This document shows, piece after piece, positions 7,892 through 16,029 of a stretch of 26,614 bases of DNA; the first letter of the stretch is position 1, and each line of letters begins with the position of its first letter. The notes beneath the pieces are model-generated. The model worked only from the letters and a program-made list of their open reading frames with translations. It did not search any database and was not told the origin of the DNA. The position numbers and the translations under genes are program-made. The DNA is from CAZHBA01 sp964530225 (GTDB lineage: Bacteria; Pseudomonadota; Alphaproteobacteria; UBA6615). The stretch is taken from contig CAZHBA010000096.1 in the NCBI GenBank assembly GCA_964530225.1, positions 1 to 26,614 on the forward strand. The letters are read 5' to 3'.

Positions 7892-8735
7892 TGCATCTCG
7901 CTTAGATTCACCTCCGTCCCGTTCCTTGACGCTTGCTGTTCGGCCAAGAATTGTGGCGGTGGCTAATCAAAAGGGCGGGGTGGGCAAGACCACAACCGCG
8001 ATAAACTTAGCGACGGCGCTTGCTGCCTGTGGCCGGCTTGTGTTGTTGGTGGATTTGGACCCCCAGGGCAATGCGTCGACTGGCTTGGGTGTGAGCACGC
8101 CGGCGACCACTGCCGATGACGTCTATGCGGCGCTGATTGGCCAACGGAGCCTGGCTGATGTGATCGTGGCCACATCCGTGCCGGGGTTAGATGTTGTGCC
8201 GGCTTCGGCCGATTTGGCTGGTGCCGAGATCGAGCTCATCGATATGGAGCGGCGCGAAACCCGGTTGAAGGTCGCATTAGAAACCGGAGCTGCCGGCTAC
8301 GATTATGTGCTGGTAGACTGCCCGCCAGCGCTTGGTCTGCTCACTTTAAATGCGCTGGTTGCCGCACAATCGGTTCTGGTGCCGTTGCAGTGTGAGTTTT
8401 TCGCTCTCGATGGGCTGAGCCGGTTGACGCGATCGATCGAGCGTATCCGGAGCGCGTTTAATCCAGATCTCTACATACAAGGTGTTGTGTTAACCATGCA
8501 TGATGGACGTAATAACTTGTGTCGATCCGTGGAAGCGGACGTGCGCGAGCATTTCGGTGATCGGGTCTATCAAACAGTGATCCCCAGAAACGTTCGGGTG
8601 TCCGAAGCGCCGTCGTTTGGTTTGCCGGCAATTGTCTACGACATGAACTGTATAGGCGCGCGCGCCTACATTAATCTCGCTGCTGAGCTCCTGCGCCGCG
8701 AAGGCAGGCTGCCGGAGCGAGAGGCGGCGGCATGA
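7884..8735 (+). CDS. parA: Chromosome partitioning ATPase ParA (Soj)
   Basis: ATPase whose DNA-bound dimers form the gradient along which ParB-parS complexes move. The 283-aa protein has the deviant Walker A motif KGGVGKTT (30-37, with the signature lysine at 30), VDLDPQGNAS near 55-64 and Walker B DYVLVDCPP near 137-145. The GTG at 7884 is chosen because GGAG (7873-7876) precedes it by 7 bases; a TTG at 7878 is too close to that site. The N-terminal 20 residues before the nucleotide fold are Ser/Arg-rich. It overlaps rsmG by 8 bases and parB by 4 (ATGA), so rsmG-parA-parB should be one transcript with coupled translation. Confidence 0.96.
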   Translation: MSDASRLDSPPSRSLTLAVRPRIVAVANQKGGVGKTTTAINLATALAACGRLVLLVDLDPQGNASTGLGVSTPATTADDVYAALIGQRSLADVIVATSVPGLDVVPASADLAGAEIELIDMERRETRLKVALETGAAGYDYVLVDCPPALGLLTLNALVAAQSVLVPLQCEFFALDGLSRLTRSIERIRSAFNPDLYIQGVVLTMHDGRNNLCRSVEADVREHFGDRVYQTVIPRNVRVSEAPSFGLPAIVYDMNCIGARAYINLAAELLRREGRLPEREAAA

Positions 8736-9697
8736 CCGACGAGCCGCGCAAAGGGCTGGGCCGCGGGCTTTCCGCGCTGTTGGGCGAGGAAGCGAAATCT
8801 CAAACTGGCCGGGAGCATGAGCGTGCAACCCACACTGTGCCGACCGAGCAGATCGTACCGGGCCAGTTTCAACCACGCACCCGCTTCGACGACCAGGAAA
8901 TGAACTCGCTCGTTGAATCGGTTCGATCCAAGGGAATTTTGCAGCCCATTTTAGTGCGCCGTGCCCCGCTGCACGCCGACGCCTACGAGATTATCGCCGG
9001 AGAACGGCGTTGGCGCGCTGCTCAACGTGCGCAAATGCACGAAGTTCCAGTTATCGTGCGCGAATTTTCAGACGAAGAAGTGTTGGAAATAGCGCTGATA
9101 GAGAACTTGCAGCGCGAAAACCTGTCGCCGATCGAAGAAGCTAACGCATATCAACGCTTAATGGACGAATTTAACCACACCCAGGAAGTGCTGGCTAAGG
9201 CAGTCGGCAGGAGCCGCAGCAGCATCGCTAACGCGTTACGCTTGCTCACTCTGCCAGAGGTGGTGCAAAAGCAGGTCGATTCCGGTGCGTTGTCGGCTGG
9301 TCACGCACGAACATTAGTGGGGAACGACGACGCAGAACGCCTCGCTAATGAAATTATCAGCAAGGACTTATCAGTGCGTCAAGCCGAACATTTGGCGCAG
9401 ACGACAAAGGGCGGCCCGTCGGCCAAATTGAGTAAGACGCCAGCCAAGGACCCCGACACAATCGCTTTGGAAAACGATCTGTCGAACATGCTGGGGTTAC
9501 ACGTTAGCATCAAGTTCCGTGGCGATGGTGCGCGGGGCGGGTCGGTCACCATAAATTACGCAACGCTTGATCAGCTCGATCATATTTTGCAGCGGCTCAA
9601 TCAGGGTGGCGCCATTAACATCGGTGGGCTGGGCGTCAATGACTCGAAAGAGCCGGTGAAGAATCCATTGGCTGGACGCCCGGCGCAACAGTCATAA
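8732..9697 (+). CDS. parB: Chromosome partitioning protein ParB (Spo0J)
   Basis: CTP-binding DNA clamp that recognises parS. The 321-aa protein begins with the ParA-stimulating N-terminus (KGLGRGLSALLG, 7-18), then the ParB/CTPase domain with QPRTRFD (47-53), GERRWRA (90-96, the CTP-binding box) and ENLQREN (124-130), the helix-turn-helix at about 150-172 (TQEVLAKAVGRSRSSIANAL), and a C-terminal dimerisation region after a KLSKTPAKDP linker. Its cognate sites are the two parS palindromes 1.4 and 3.5 kb upstream. The stop faces the 3' end of holA 19 bases away; the AT-rich gap holds no hairpin. Confidence 0.97.
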   Translation: MTDEPRKGLGRGLSALLGEEAKSQTGREHERATHTVPTEQIVPGQFQPRTRFDDQEMNSLVESVRSKGILQPILVRRAPLHADAYEIIAGERRWRAAQRAQMHEVPVIVREFSDEEVLEIALIENLQRENLSPIEEANAYQRLMDEFNHTQEVLAKAVGRSRSSIANALRLLTLPEVVQKQVDSGALSAGHARTLVGNDDAERLANEIISKDLSVRQAEHLAQTTKGGPSAKLSKTPAKDPDTIALENDLSNMLGLHVSIKFRGDGARGGSVTINYATLDQLDHILQRLNQGGAINIGGLGVNDSKEPVKNPLAGRPAQQS

Positions 9698-9716
9698 GTT
9701 ATTGTTATTATTGTGT

Positions 9717-10766
9717 TTATTGGCGTTGCCGGCGGTTTAGGCGGGCGAGCTGTGCAATCGCCATCAGGGTGCGGTCACACACCAGAACGGCTGGGGCGCC
9801 GGTCGATTTCGCCGACAATTCGGCATCGGTAAGCCGTGATAGCGATGCTTCAACGCCATCTAGCGACCAATTCGATAACTGAGCACGGAACCGCCCGGCG
9901 ACACGCCAAAAAAGCGGAGGACGTAACTGCTTGATTGCGGAATCGAGTACCACCCCGTCTTTTGTCTGTGCCAAAACGAAGTGAAGACGTTGAAAATGCC
10001 GCTGAGCAATGCGAATAACCGCGACGGGCTCGGTACCGTCGGCCCAAACGCGAACCAGTTGTTCAACCAAGCTGTCGTAATTGCCCTCAGCGGCGGATAA
10101 AACTGCTGCCTCGGCCGACGCTTCCGCGCCATCGCCGAGGCAGGCCAACACCATTTCTTCTGATAAATGGCCGCCGGGGCCGGCAAACAATACCAATTTT
10201 TCGATTTCTCGGCGGTTTGCCTGACGATTATTACCCATCAAAGCGGTGGCGGCATTAAGGGCCTGTGAGTTGATGTTTATTCCGTCCTTGCCGAGACTGT
10301 CACGCACGAGTTGCATCAAACCGGCCTCGTCGTCGGGAAAGCAGGCCAGAGCTGCGCACGCTTTGTGATTTTCGAATAGCCGCCGAAGCGAGGAGCGAGG
10401 TGTCAAATTCCCCGCGCCGACGATTACCAGCGCCGCAAGTGGGTGATCCGTTGCTGCGCTGTCTAATACCGCCGACATAGCGCTCGTGAGATTATCACCA
10501 CCCTCGTTTACCACAAGTACACGACGGCCGCCACCAAACGAAATAGCGAGCACCTCGTCGATTAGACGTACAGGATTTTTCGCCACAGAGGACGACTGAA
10601 AACCCGCAATATTAAAGGGGTCTGCGAGATCATCAACGATTACAGCAGAAAGTGAATCAATACGTTCGCGTACAAGTCCACTATCTGGTCCATATACAAG
10701 TACGGCCCTAATCGCTGGATTTAGCGATTTTATGAAGCCGTCGACCTTATTCGCAGTTATTTTCAC
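9717..10766 (-). CDS. holA: DNA polymerase III subunit delta (clamp loader)
   Basis: Delta subunit that opens the beta sliding clamp. From the GTG at 10766 the product is 349 aa, close to the family length, and begins with a KITANKVDGF-like segment typical of alphaproteobacterial HolA. The core AIRAVLVYGPDSGLVRER follows at about 18-35, then a degenerate AAA+ domain and the helical collar with RREIEKLVLFAG and IRIAQRHFQRLH. An upstream GTG at 10820 would add 18 residues but has no Shine-Dalgarno sequence, whereas GGA lies seven bases before 10766. It is the last gene of the DUF3576-leuS-lptE-holA group. The start is uncertain, the identity is good. Confidence 0.9.
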   Translation of the reverse strand: MKITANKVDGFIKSLNPAIRAVLVYGPDSGLVRERIDSLSAVIVDDLADPFNIAGFQSSSVAKNPVRLIDEVLAISFGGGRRVLVVNEGGDNLTSAMSAVLDSAATDHPLAALVIVGAGNLTPRSSLRRLFENHKACAALACFPDDEAGLMQLVRDSLGKDGININSQALNAATALMGNNRQANRREIEKLVLFAGPGGHLSEEMVLACLGDGAEASAEAAVLSAAEGNYDSLVEQLVRVWADGTEPVAVIRIAQRHFQRLHFVLAQTKDGVVLDSAIKQLRPPLFWRVAGRFRAQLSNWSLDGVEASLSRLTDAELSAKSTGAPAVLVCDRTLMAIAQLARLNRRQRQ

Positions 10767-10861
10767 TTTGCGTCCGGAAAGAATTATCGGCTCGATAGAG
10801 CCAAACGTAGCTAATTGCACTTATGGACGGCACGGCCAGCCGTAGCCCGAAAAGCATATAC

Positions 10862-11365
10862 CTAGTTTGTCGTTGGCCGGGATAAAAACATGCCCAAGCG
10901 CGATTGTATTTCCGCCGCCAGGTCTCGCGCTGCACGGCGGCGGGCGTCCGATTCCGCGCTCAAGGTGGCGAATTCGGCATCCAGGATATTGTAACTGTTA
11001 ATAGACCGCACCTTGCCACTAAGCAGTTTTTCGCCAGCTTGTTTATCTAACAGATCGAAATTCGCTGTGATAATCAAATTCGCCCGCGTCGCCGTGGCGT
11101 CCTTGCGAACGCCTAAACTTTGTTTGCTTTCTGAAAGTTTGACATTGAGCACATAAACGGGCGTAGGTGGCGGGCCCTTGGGCGTCAACCGGTTAGCAAG
11201 CTCCATGCGCAGCAGTTGGCCCAACCGTTCCGGAAGTGGTGAAATTAAAATTTGGTTCAGTGCAGATGCCGCGCCAGCATCGGCCTGTTGGCGTTCATGG
11301 AACGGCTGGAATCCACAGGCGGAAACTAACGTCATAACAGCGACCATGGACCAGAATTTAAACAA
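10862..11365 (-). CDS. lptE: LPS assembly lipoprotein LptE
   Basis: Outer-membrane lipoprotein that plugs LptD and helps place LPS in the outer leaflet. The 167-aa precursor has a signal peptide and lipobox LVSAC with the lipidated cysteine at 17, followed by GFQP, the usual LptE motif. The mature part has the expected LNVKLSESKQ strand and a C-terminal helix rich in Arg and Ala (ARRRAARDLAAEIQSRL). The start is TTG at 11365 inside the last codons of leuS; an ATG at 11347 would drop the charged FKFW N-region, so I favour the TTG, with moderate certainty. It lies between leuS and holA, its standard place in alphaproteobacteria. Confidence 0.87.
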   Translation of the reverse strand: MFKFWSMVAVMTLVSACGFQPFHERQQADAGAASALNQILISPLPERLGQLLRMELANRLTPKGPPPTPVYVLNVKLSESKQSLGVRKDATATRANLIITANFDLLDKQAGEKLLSGKVRSINSYNILDAEFATLSAESDARRRAARDLAAEIQSRLGMFLSRPTTN

Positions 11366-13925
11366 CGAAATTCACTAGCTTATCGGGCACGAAAATCACT
11401 TTTCGCACCGGACGGTCGCCAATCGTCGTGGCGACGTTCGGGATCGCGCGCGCCGCCGGTTCGACCGCGTCCTGGCTGGCTCCGGCAGATACCTCGATGG
11501 TGCCGCGCAACTTGCCCCTAACCTGTACCGCCACTGTAACAGTGTCATCGACGGTCAGGGCGGTATCTACTTCTGGCCAAGGCGTATCGGCAAGCAGCGT
11601 ATCGTGACCGAGTTGCCGCCACATCTCCTCGGTCAGGTGCGGTACCATCGGGCCGAGCAGCCTGACTAGTGTTTCGAGCGCCTCGCGCATCACCCAAGCG
11701 CCGCCGGTGGCCGTGGCGTCGAAAGCTGAAATGACGTTAGTCAGTTCATAAAGGCGTGCCACCGATTTGTTGAAATGAAACCTCTCGTAATCCCCAGTAA
11801 CGCCGGCGATCGTTTTGTGGGTCACCTGACGCAACTCTGTCCCGTTACCCGGCATTTTGGCGGGGGGCGGGGTGCCTGGTTCCGGCAGTGCATCCAGATG
11901 ATCGTCGATGAGGCGGGCAACGCGGTTGATGTAGCGAAAAGCACCCTGAACACCGGCGTCCGTCCACTCCATGTCCCGATCTGGCGGGCTGTCTGATAAA
12001 ATAAACCACCGGGCGGTATCCGCGCCGTAGTGCTCGATAACGTCGGTCGGATCGACGGTGTTCTTTTTCGACTTTGACATTTTCTCGACCCGGCCAATTT
12101 CAACTGGTGCATCGGTATCGGCCCGCGTGGCGGACCCATTTGCCTGGTAGACGATGTTATGCGGCTCTATCCAATTGCCATCGGAGTCGCGAAAGGTCGC
12201 GTGATTGACCATGCCTTGGGTGAAGAGGCCGTCGAACGGTTCGTCGATATCGACGTGGTGGCTTTTGTGCATGGCGCGCATGAAGAACCGTGAGTACAGA
12301 AGATGCAAGATCGCATGTTCGATGCCGCCAATATACTGGTCTACCGGCAACCAATATTTCCCCGACGCATCGTTGACAGGAACATCGGCACCGGGCGAGC
12401 AGAAGCGGACAAAATACCAAGACGAGTCCATGAACGTATCGAACGTATCGGTATCGCGCTGCGCCGGTTTGCCGCAGGAAGGACAGTCCACGTCCTTCCA
12501 GTTTGGGTGGCGCTCGAGCGGATTTCCGGGGGCGGAGAAATCCACATCCTTGGGTAGCGTCACTGGTAGATCGATGCGTGGCACTGGCACGATTCCGCAA
12601 TCGCCACAATGGATAACGGGAATCGGGCAGCCCCAATAGCGTTGGCGCGAGACCAGCCAGTCACGCAGCCGGTAATTAACCGTACCCTCGCCGGATTCAT
12701 CGGCCTCGAGGTGCTCGATTGCGCTTCGTTTAGCGTCGTCAACCCCCAGAGTGTCGAGAAACTGTGAGTGCGCGAGGGTGCCATCGCCAACATAGGCTTC
12801 ATTGCCGACGGCAAATGTCTCAGGACTGGCATCGCCCGGTACCACGACAGGGTACACCGGTAGATCGTAGGCCCGCGCAAAGTCCAAGTCCCGTTGATCG
12901 TGGGCGGGGCAGCCGAAAATGGCTCCGGTGCCGTATCCCATGAGTACGAAATTGGCAACGTAGACGGGCAACAGTTCGTCGGCAAACGGGTGCTTTACCC
13001 GCAAGCCAGTATCGATGCCGCGCTTTTCGGCAGTTTGAATGGCCTCTTCGCTGGTGCCGAGCTGGCGGCATTCCTCGACGAACACGGCGATTTCGGGATT
13101 GCCTGAAGCAAGTTCCTCGGTGAGCGGATGGTCGGCGGCAATGGCGCAAAAACTGGCGCCGAATATCGTATCCGGGCGGGTTGTATAGACGCGCAACGGA
13201 TCGCGGCCGGCGTCGTCGGCAAAGCGAAAATCTATATAAGCGCCCTCCGAGTGGCCGATCCAGTTTTCCTGCATGGTGCGGACTTTGGCTGGCCACCGCT
13301 CCAGCTGTGCCAGGCTGGCGAGCAGATCATCGCTGAACTTGGTTATTCGGCAAAACCACTGGGCCAAACGGCGGCGCTCGATGGGGGCGCCAGAGCGCCA
13401 GCCCTTGCCGTCGATAACCTGTTCGTTGGCGAGCACAGTATGATCGACCGGGTCCCAGTTTACCCAGCCTTCTTGCCGGTAAACGAGATCCTGTTCCATA
13501 AAGTCGAGGAACATCACCTGTTCGTGCCGGTAATAATCTGGGTCGCACGTCGCTAGTTCACGCGACCAATCGATCGACAAGCCCATCGCCTTGAGCTGAG
13601 CTCGCATCGCGGCGATATTTTCATAGGTCCAATCGGCAGGATGGACACCCTTTTCTATCGCCGCGTTTTCAGCCGGCAGGCCGAACGCGTCCCAACCCAT
13701 GGGGTGTAGAACGTTAAACCCGCGTGCGCGTTTGTAGCGCGCCACGACATCGCCTAATGTGTAACAGCGCAAATGGCCCATATGAATGCGGCCCGAAGGG
13801 TAGGGAAACATCTCGAGCACGTAATATTTAGGCCGGCCGGGTTCATCGGTCGCCGTAAATGCGTCACGCTCGTCCCAGGCGCGCTGCCATTTGGCCTCGG
13901 TTTCGCGGAAGTTATAACGGAACAT
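11358..13925 (-). CDS. leuS: Leucyl-tRNA synthetase
   Basis: Class I aminoacyl-tRNA synthetase charging tRNA-Leu. At 855 aa it is full length. It shows the HIGH box variant HMGH (48-51) after PYPSGRI, the GWDAFGLPAENAA motif near 77-89, a connective/editing domain in the middle, the zinc-type CGDCG and CPSCG cysteine pairs, DTFDTFMDSSWYF, and KMSKS near 620 followed by KNTVDP. The C-terminal anticodon-binding domain ends in KLVNFVV. No clear Shine-Dalgarno sequence lies before the ATG. The gene starts 22 bases after the DUF3576 stop, and its end overlaps the start of lptE. No defect is seen. Confidence 0.97.
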   Translation of the reverse strand: MFRYNFRETEAKWQRAWDERDAFTATDEPGRPKYYVLEMFPYPSGRIHMGHLRCYTLGDVVARYKRARGFNVLHPMGWDAFGLPAENAAIEKGVHPADWTYENIAAMRAQLKAMGLSIDWSRELATCDPDYYRHEQVMFLDFMEQDLVYRQEGWVNWDPVDHTVLANEQVIDGKGWRSGAPIERRRLAQWFCRITKFSDDLLASLAQLERWPAKVRTMQENWIGHSEGAYIDFRFADDAGRDPLRVYTTRPDTIFGASFCAIAADHPLTEELASGNPEIAVFVEECRQLGTSEEAIQTAEKRGIDTGLRVKHPFADELLPVYVANFVLMGYGTGAIFGCPAHDQRDLDFARAYDLPVYPVVVPGDASPETFAVGNEAYVGDGTLAHSQFLDTLGVDDAKRSAIEHLEADESGEGTVNYRLRDWLVSRQRYWGCPIPVIHCGDCGIVPVPRIDLPVTLPKDVDFSAPGNPLERHPNWKDVDCPSCGKPAQRDTDTFDTFMDSSWYFVRFCSPGADVPVNDASGKYWLPVDQYIGGIEHAILHLLYSRFFMRAMHKSHHVDIDEPFDGLFTQGMVNHATFRDSDGNWIEPHNIVYQANGSATRADTDAPVEIGRVEKMSKSKKNTVDPTDVIEHYGADTARWFILSDSPPDRDMEWTDAGVQGAFRYINRVARLIDDHLDALPEPGTPPPAKMPGNGTELRQVTHKTIAGVTGDYERFHFNKSVARLYELTNVISAFDATATGGAWVMREALETLVRLLGPMVPHLTEEMWRQLGHDTLLADTPWPEVDTALTVDDTVTVAVQVRGKLRGTIEVSAGASQDAVEPAARAIPNVATTIGDRPVRKVIFVPDKLVNFVV

Positions 13926-13947
13926 GGCGCCGGAGCTGGCGGAAATA

Positions 13948-14466
13948 CTATTGATCAGCGGACGCGATGCGTAGCTCGCGGGCGCGGTTCAAAATAGTAC
14001 CCTCGAGCTTGAGGCTGGTCTGGTCTTCGACTTTGGAATCGATCCAGCCCCGCCCCTGGGAAAACTCCTGCCGAAATACCGCTACGCGAATGCCGTCGGA
14101 ACGCAATTGGCGCCCAAGAATGTAAACGGTTACTTTGAATCGCTCGCTGGGGCTTTCCGGTGGCGAATACCAGTCGGTAATAATCACGCCGCCGAACGGG
14201 TCGGCAGAGGCCAATGGCAGAAACGACAGTGTATCCAACGAGGCACGCCATAACAGGCTGTTGACGCCAATACCGGATGCGCCGCCGGCATCTTCGTTTC
14301 TGTCGGGACCCATAAGGTTAATTTCGCCGAAAAGTTTGCCGACTTCTTTCCTGAACTCTTCTTGTGGACCGTCGCCGGTGGCGCGCTCTGTCTTTATACC
14401 CTCGCACGCTGTCAGCAGCATGGCGGCAAAGAAAGCGAAAAATATGGCACTGCGAATTGGCTTCAT
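13948..14466 (-). CDS. DUF3576 family lipoprotein
   Basis: A 172-aa probable lipoprotein: a basic N-region (MKPIRS), a hydrophobic core and lipobox LLTAC with Cys21. The core contains LLWRASLDTLSFLPLASADPFGG in two adjoining parts and TDWY, which characterise DUF3576, an alphaproteobacterial family found next to leuS. The start at 14466 is chosen because it begins the signal peptide; the frame runs upstream to 14538 but those residues do not fit. It is likely anchored in the outer membrane, perhaps linked to envelope assembly given that lptE is in the same operon; that is inference. The exact role is not known to me. Confidence 0.85.
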   Translation of the reverse strand: MKPIRSAIFFAFFAAMLLTACEGIKTERATGDGPQEEFRKEVGKLFGEINLMGPDRNEDAGGASGIGVNSLLWRASLDTLSFLPLASADPFGGVIITDWYSPPESPSERFKVTVYILGRQLRSDGIRVAVFRQEFSQGRGWIDSKVEDQTSLKLEGTILNRARELRIASADQ

Positions 14467-14540
14467 TACTCTAACTGGAATATGTGTACCCAGTATGGGA
14501 ACCCTTCTCGCATCGTCTAATAGCAGAGAAGTCCGCACAA

Positions 14541-14570
14541 AAAAATAGGGCGGCGGAAAATCCGCCGCCC
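14541..14570 (-). terminator. Intrinsic terminator of the porin gene
   Basis: A perfect 10-bp stem, 14548-14557 (GGGCGGCGGA) with 14561-14570 (TCCGCCGCCC), has a 3-base loop. Read on the minus strand it is followed by TATTTTTTTG (from the A-run at 14539-14547). It lies 29 bases after the porin stop and 75 bases before the DUF3576 start, so it separates the abundant porin transcript from the leuS group. A strong stem and T-tract make this the clearest terminator in the window. Confidence 0.92.
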
Positions 14571-14598
14571 GTATCTTTTACGTCTAAAACGACAGGTC

Positions 14599-15738
14599 TT
14601 AGAAGCTAAACATGTTGGTCAGGATAACTGCCTTGGCTTTGTTGTCGCTTGACGCACCGCCGATGTTATCATGGTCGTACGCGTTATAGTCAGCGCGAAG
14701 TGACCATCCCGGCGCCACGGCATAACGGGCTCCGACGCCCCAACGATCCATACTCGTTGTCGACTCGGCGGCAGTGGAAGCATTATCCAGTTCGCCGTTC
14801 GAGTACCAGACGCTAAGGCCCCACGGACCCTGTTGGTACCCAGCTGCAACGGCCCAATACGTACCGGCATCTGCGCCGAGGGCTTCGTTAGCCAAGGTAA
14901 CGTTCGTTTCGTTGTTGTCACGCCAGTTTGCACCGAGAACAAAGCTACCGAAGCTAGCCTTGACGCCAACAGCCAAAACTTCCAAGTCATTGATGGTGTT
15001 ATCGGCACCGTTGGCATCTTCGTCTTCGGCGGTTTCGTACAGCACCGACGCGGACAGACCAACGTTACCGACTTTCCCGTCGAAGCGGGCGCCGAGACCA
15101 ATCATTTTCTCGTAATCGCCGTCACTGTCCGTCTCTGTCCAGCTGCCGCCGTTTTGGCCGCTATCGGGCGTAAACGAGGCACCGACCTGGACGCCGTTGA
15201 ATTTCGGCGAGAGGTAGATGATCTTCGTGGCGTCAGACGATGTGACCACTTGCCAGTCTGTCCGGCTGATCCATGCCGGGGGCGCCAAATGGAACACCGG
15301 GGCAATACCGCCCAAGCCGCCAAACGGACCCGACAAACCCTTATGGGCCTGGTAGGCGCCAACATGCCAACGGTTCGTGACGTCGTCCTGATCGCCAATT
15401 TCTAGGCGGCCAAAATCACCGCTCAGGAATGCCCACGCTTCGTCGCCGTCGGCGGTGACGTCTTGGTTAGCTTCGAGTTCGATATGCACGCCGTATTTGA
15501 TGCCATTGTCGGCCGTATTCGACGCATCGACGTGCACTTCGGTCTCAGGAATCTTGAACCGGTACCCCCGACCATAACCAGCCTGGTTATCTTCATCGAG
15601 AACGCTGGCCTGGAACCAAAAAAGGCCGCTGAGCTTGACGGCCAGCTTATCACCCGACCCCACCGTTCCGGCGTACGCCGGCGCACTCAGCAAGGCAGCG
15701 CCAACCAAGGCGGTACTTGCTAGAAGAGCTTTTCTCAT
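14599..15738 (-). CDS. Outer-membrane porin
   Basis: A 379-aa Gram-negative porin. A clear signal peptide (1-23: KALLAST, hydrophobic core, then AYA before Gly24) is followed by alternating amphipathic strands rich in Gly, Asp, Asn and aromatics, and the last residue is Phe (NMFSF), the outer-membrane beta-barrel signal recognised by Bam. It resembles the Rhodospirillales/Rhodobacter-type general porins (16-stranded, trimeric) and has acidic Asp/Asn/Glu-rich loops. GGAGG at 15749-15753 supports the start at 15738; an upstream start at 15807 lies inside the structured leader and is not credible. It is flanked by its own terminator and a leader, so it is monocistronic. Substrate selectivity cannot be read. 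Confidence 0.88.
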   Translation of the reverse strand: MRKALLASTALVGAALLSAPAYAGTVGSGDKLAVKLSGLFWFQASVLDEDNQAGYGRGYRFKIPETEVHVDASNTADNGIKYGVHIELEANQDVTADGDEAWAFLSGDFGRLEIGDQDDVTNRWHVGAYQAHKGLSGPFGGLGGIAPVFHLAPPAWISRTDWQVVTSSDATKIIYLSPKFNGVQVGASFTPDSGQNGGSWTETDSDGDYEKMIGLGARFDGKVGNVGLSASVLYETAEDEDANGADNTINDLEVLAVGVKASFGSFVLGANWRDNNETNVTLANEALGADAGTYWAVAAGYQQGPWGLSVWYSNGELDNASTAAESTTSMDRWGVGARYAVAPGWSLRADYNAYDHDNIGGASSDNKAKAVILTNMFSF

Positions 15739-15762
15739 TTTAATCCAACCTCCATAAATCTT

Positions 15763-15835
15763 GGACTTGCGTCCGCGTTTGCCCCTCGTGGGGCACTTCG
15801 ACTCCAAGTGCTCTGGCGTTAACGCGGACGCCAGA
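15763..15835 (-). promoter_or_regulatory. Structured 5' leader of the porin mRNA with competing helices
   Basis: On the minus strand, read 5' to 3', there are four helices. Helix 1: 15835-15828 (TCTGGCGT) with 15819-15812 (ACGCCAGA), 8 bp, 8-base loop. Helix 2: 15810-15806 with 15798-15794 (CACTT/AAGTG), 7-base loop. Helix 3: 15794-15790 with 15785-15781 (GCCCC/GGGGC), 4-base loop. Helix 4: 15774-15771 with 15766-15763 (GGAC-GCAA-GTCC), a GNRA tetraloop. A long-range 11-bp helix pairs 15831-15821 (GCGTCCGCGTT) with 15779-15769 (AACGCGGACGC), closing helices 2 and 3 into a three-way junction. It cannot coexist with all of helix 1 or helix 4; alternatively the helix 1 loop could pair as a pseudoknot. 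The ribosome site follows 10 bases later. The function is inferred. Confidence 0.6.
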
Positions 15836-15859
15836 CTTCTGCACCGAAGCCTTGCTTTG

Positions 15860-15890
15860 CATAAAACCCCGGAAATTAATTTAAATGCAA
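15860..15890 (-). promoter_or_regulatory. Possible porin promoter
   Basis: On the minus strand TTGCAT (15890-15885) and TTTTAT (15866-15861) are separated by 18 bases, a weak match to a sigma70-type promoter. Transcription would begin near 15853 and give a leader of about 115 bases holding the whole structured region. The match is modest; the 15891-16029 stretch above it is AT-rich with no gene, and another promoter could lie there. Confidence 0.3.
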
Positions 15891-16029
15891 TGCTTCCCGT
15901 GGCCTTTGTGTCACGATTCCAAAGGACTGTGACATAACTGCAACATGGTTTAGTTAACCTTATAATACACCGGCGAAGAACCGCTGGTTATCGCTCATTT
16001 GGCACCGAAATTTGGTGCTGCGCGAGCTC

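Noticed and set aside
9698..9716. Bidirectional terminator between parB and holA
   Set aside because: The 19-base gap is AT-rich but has no inverted repeat.
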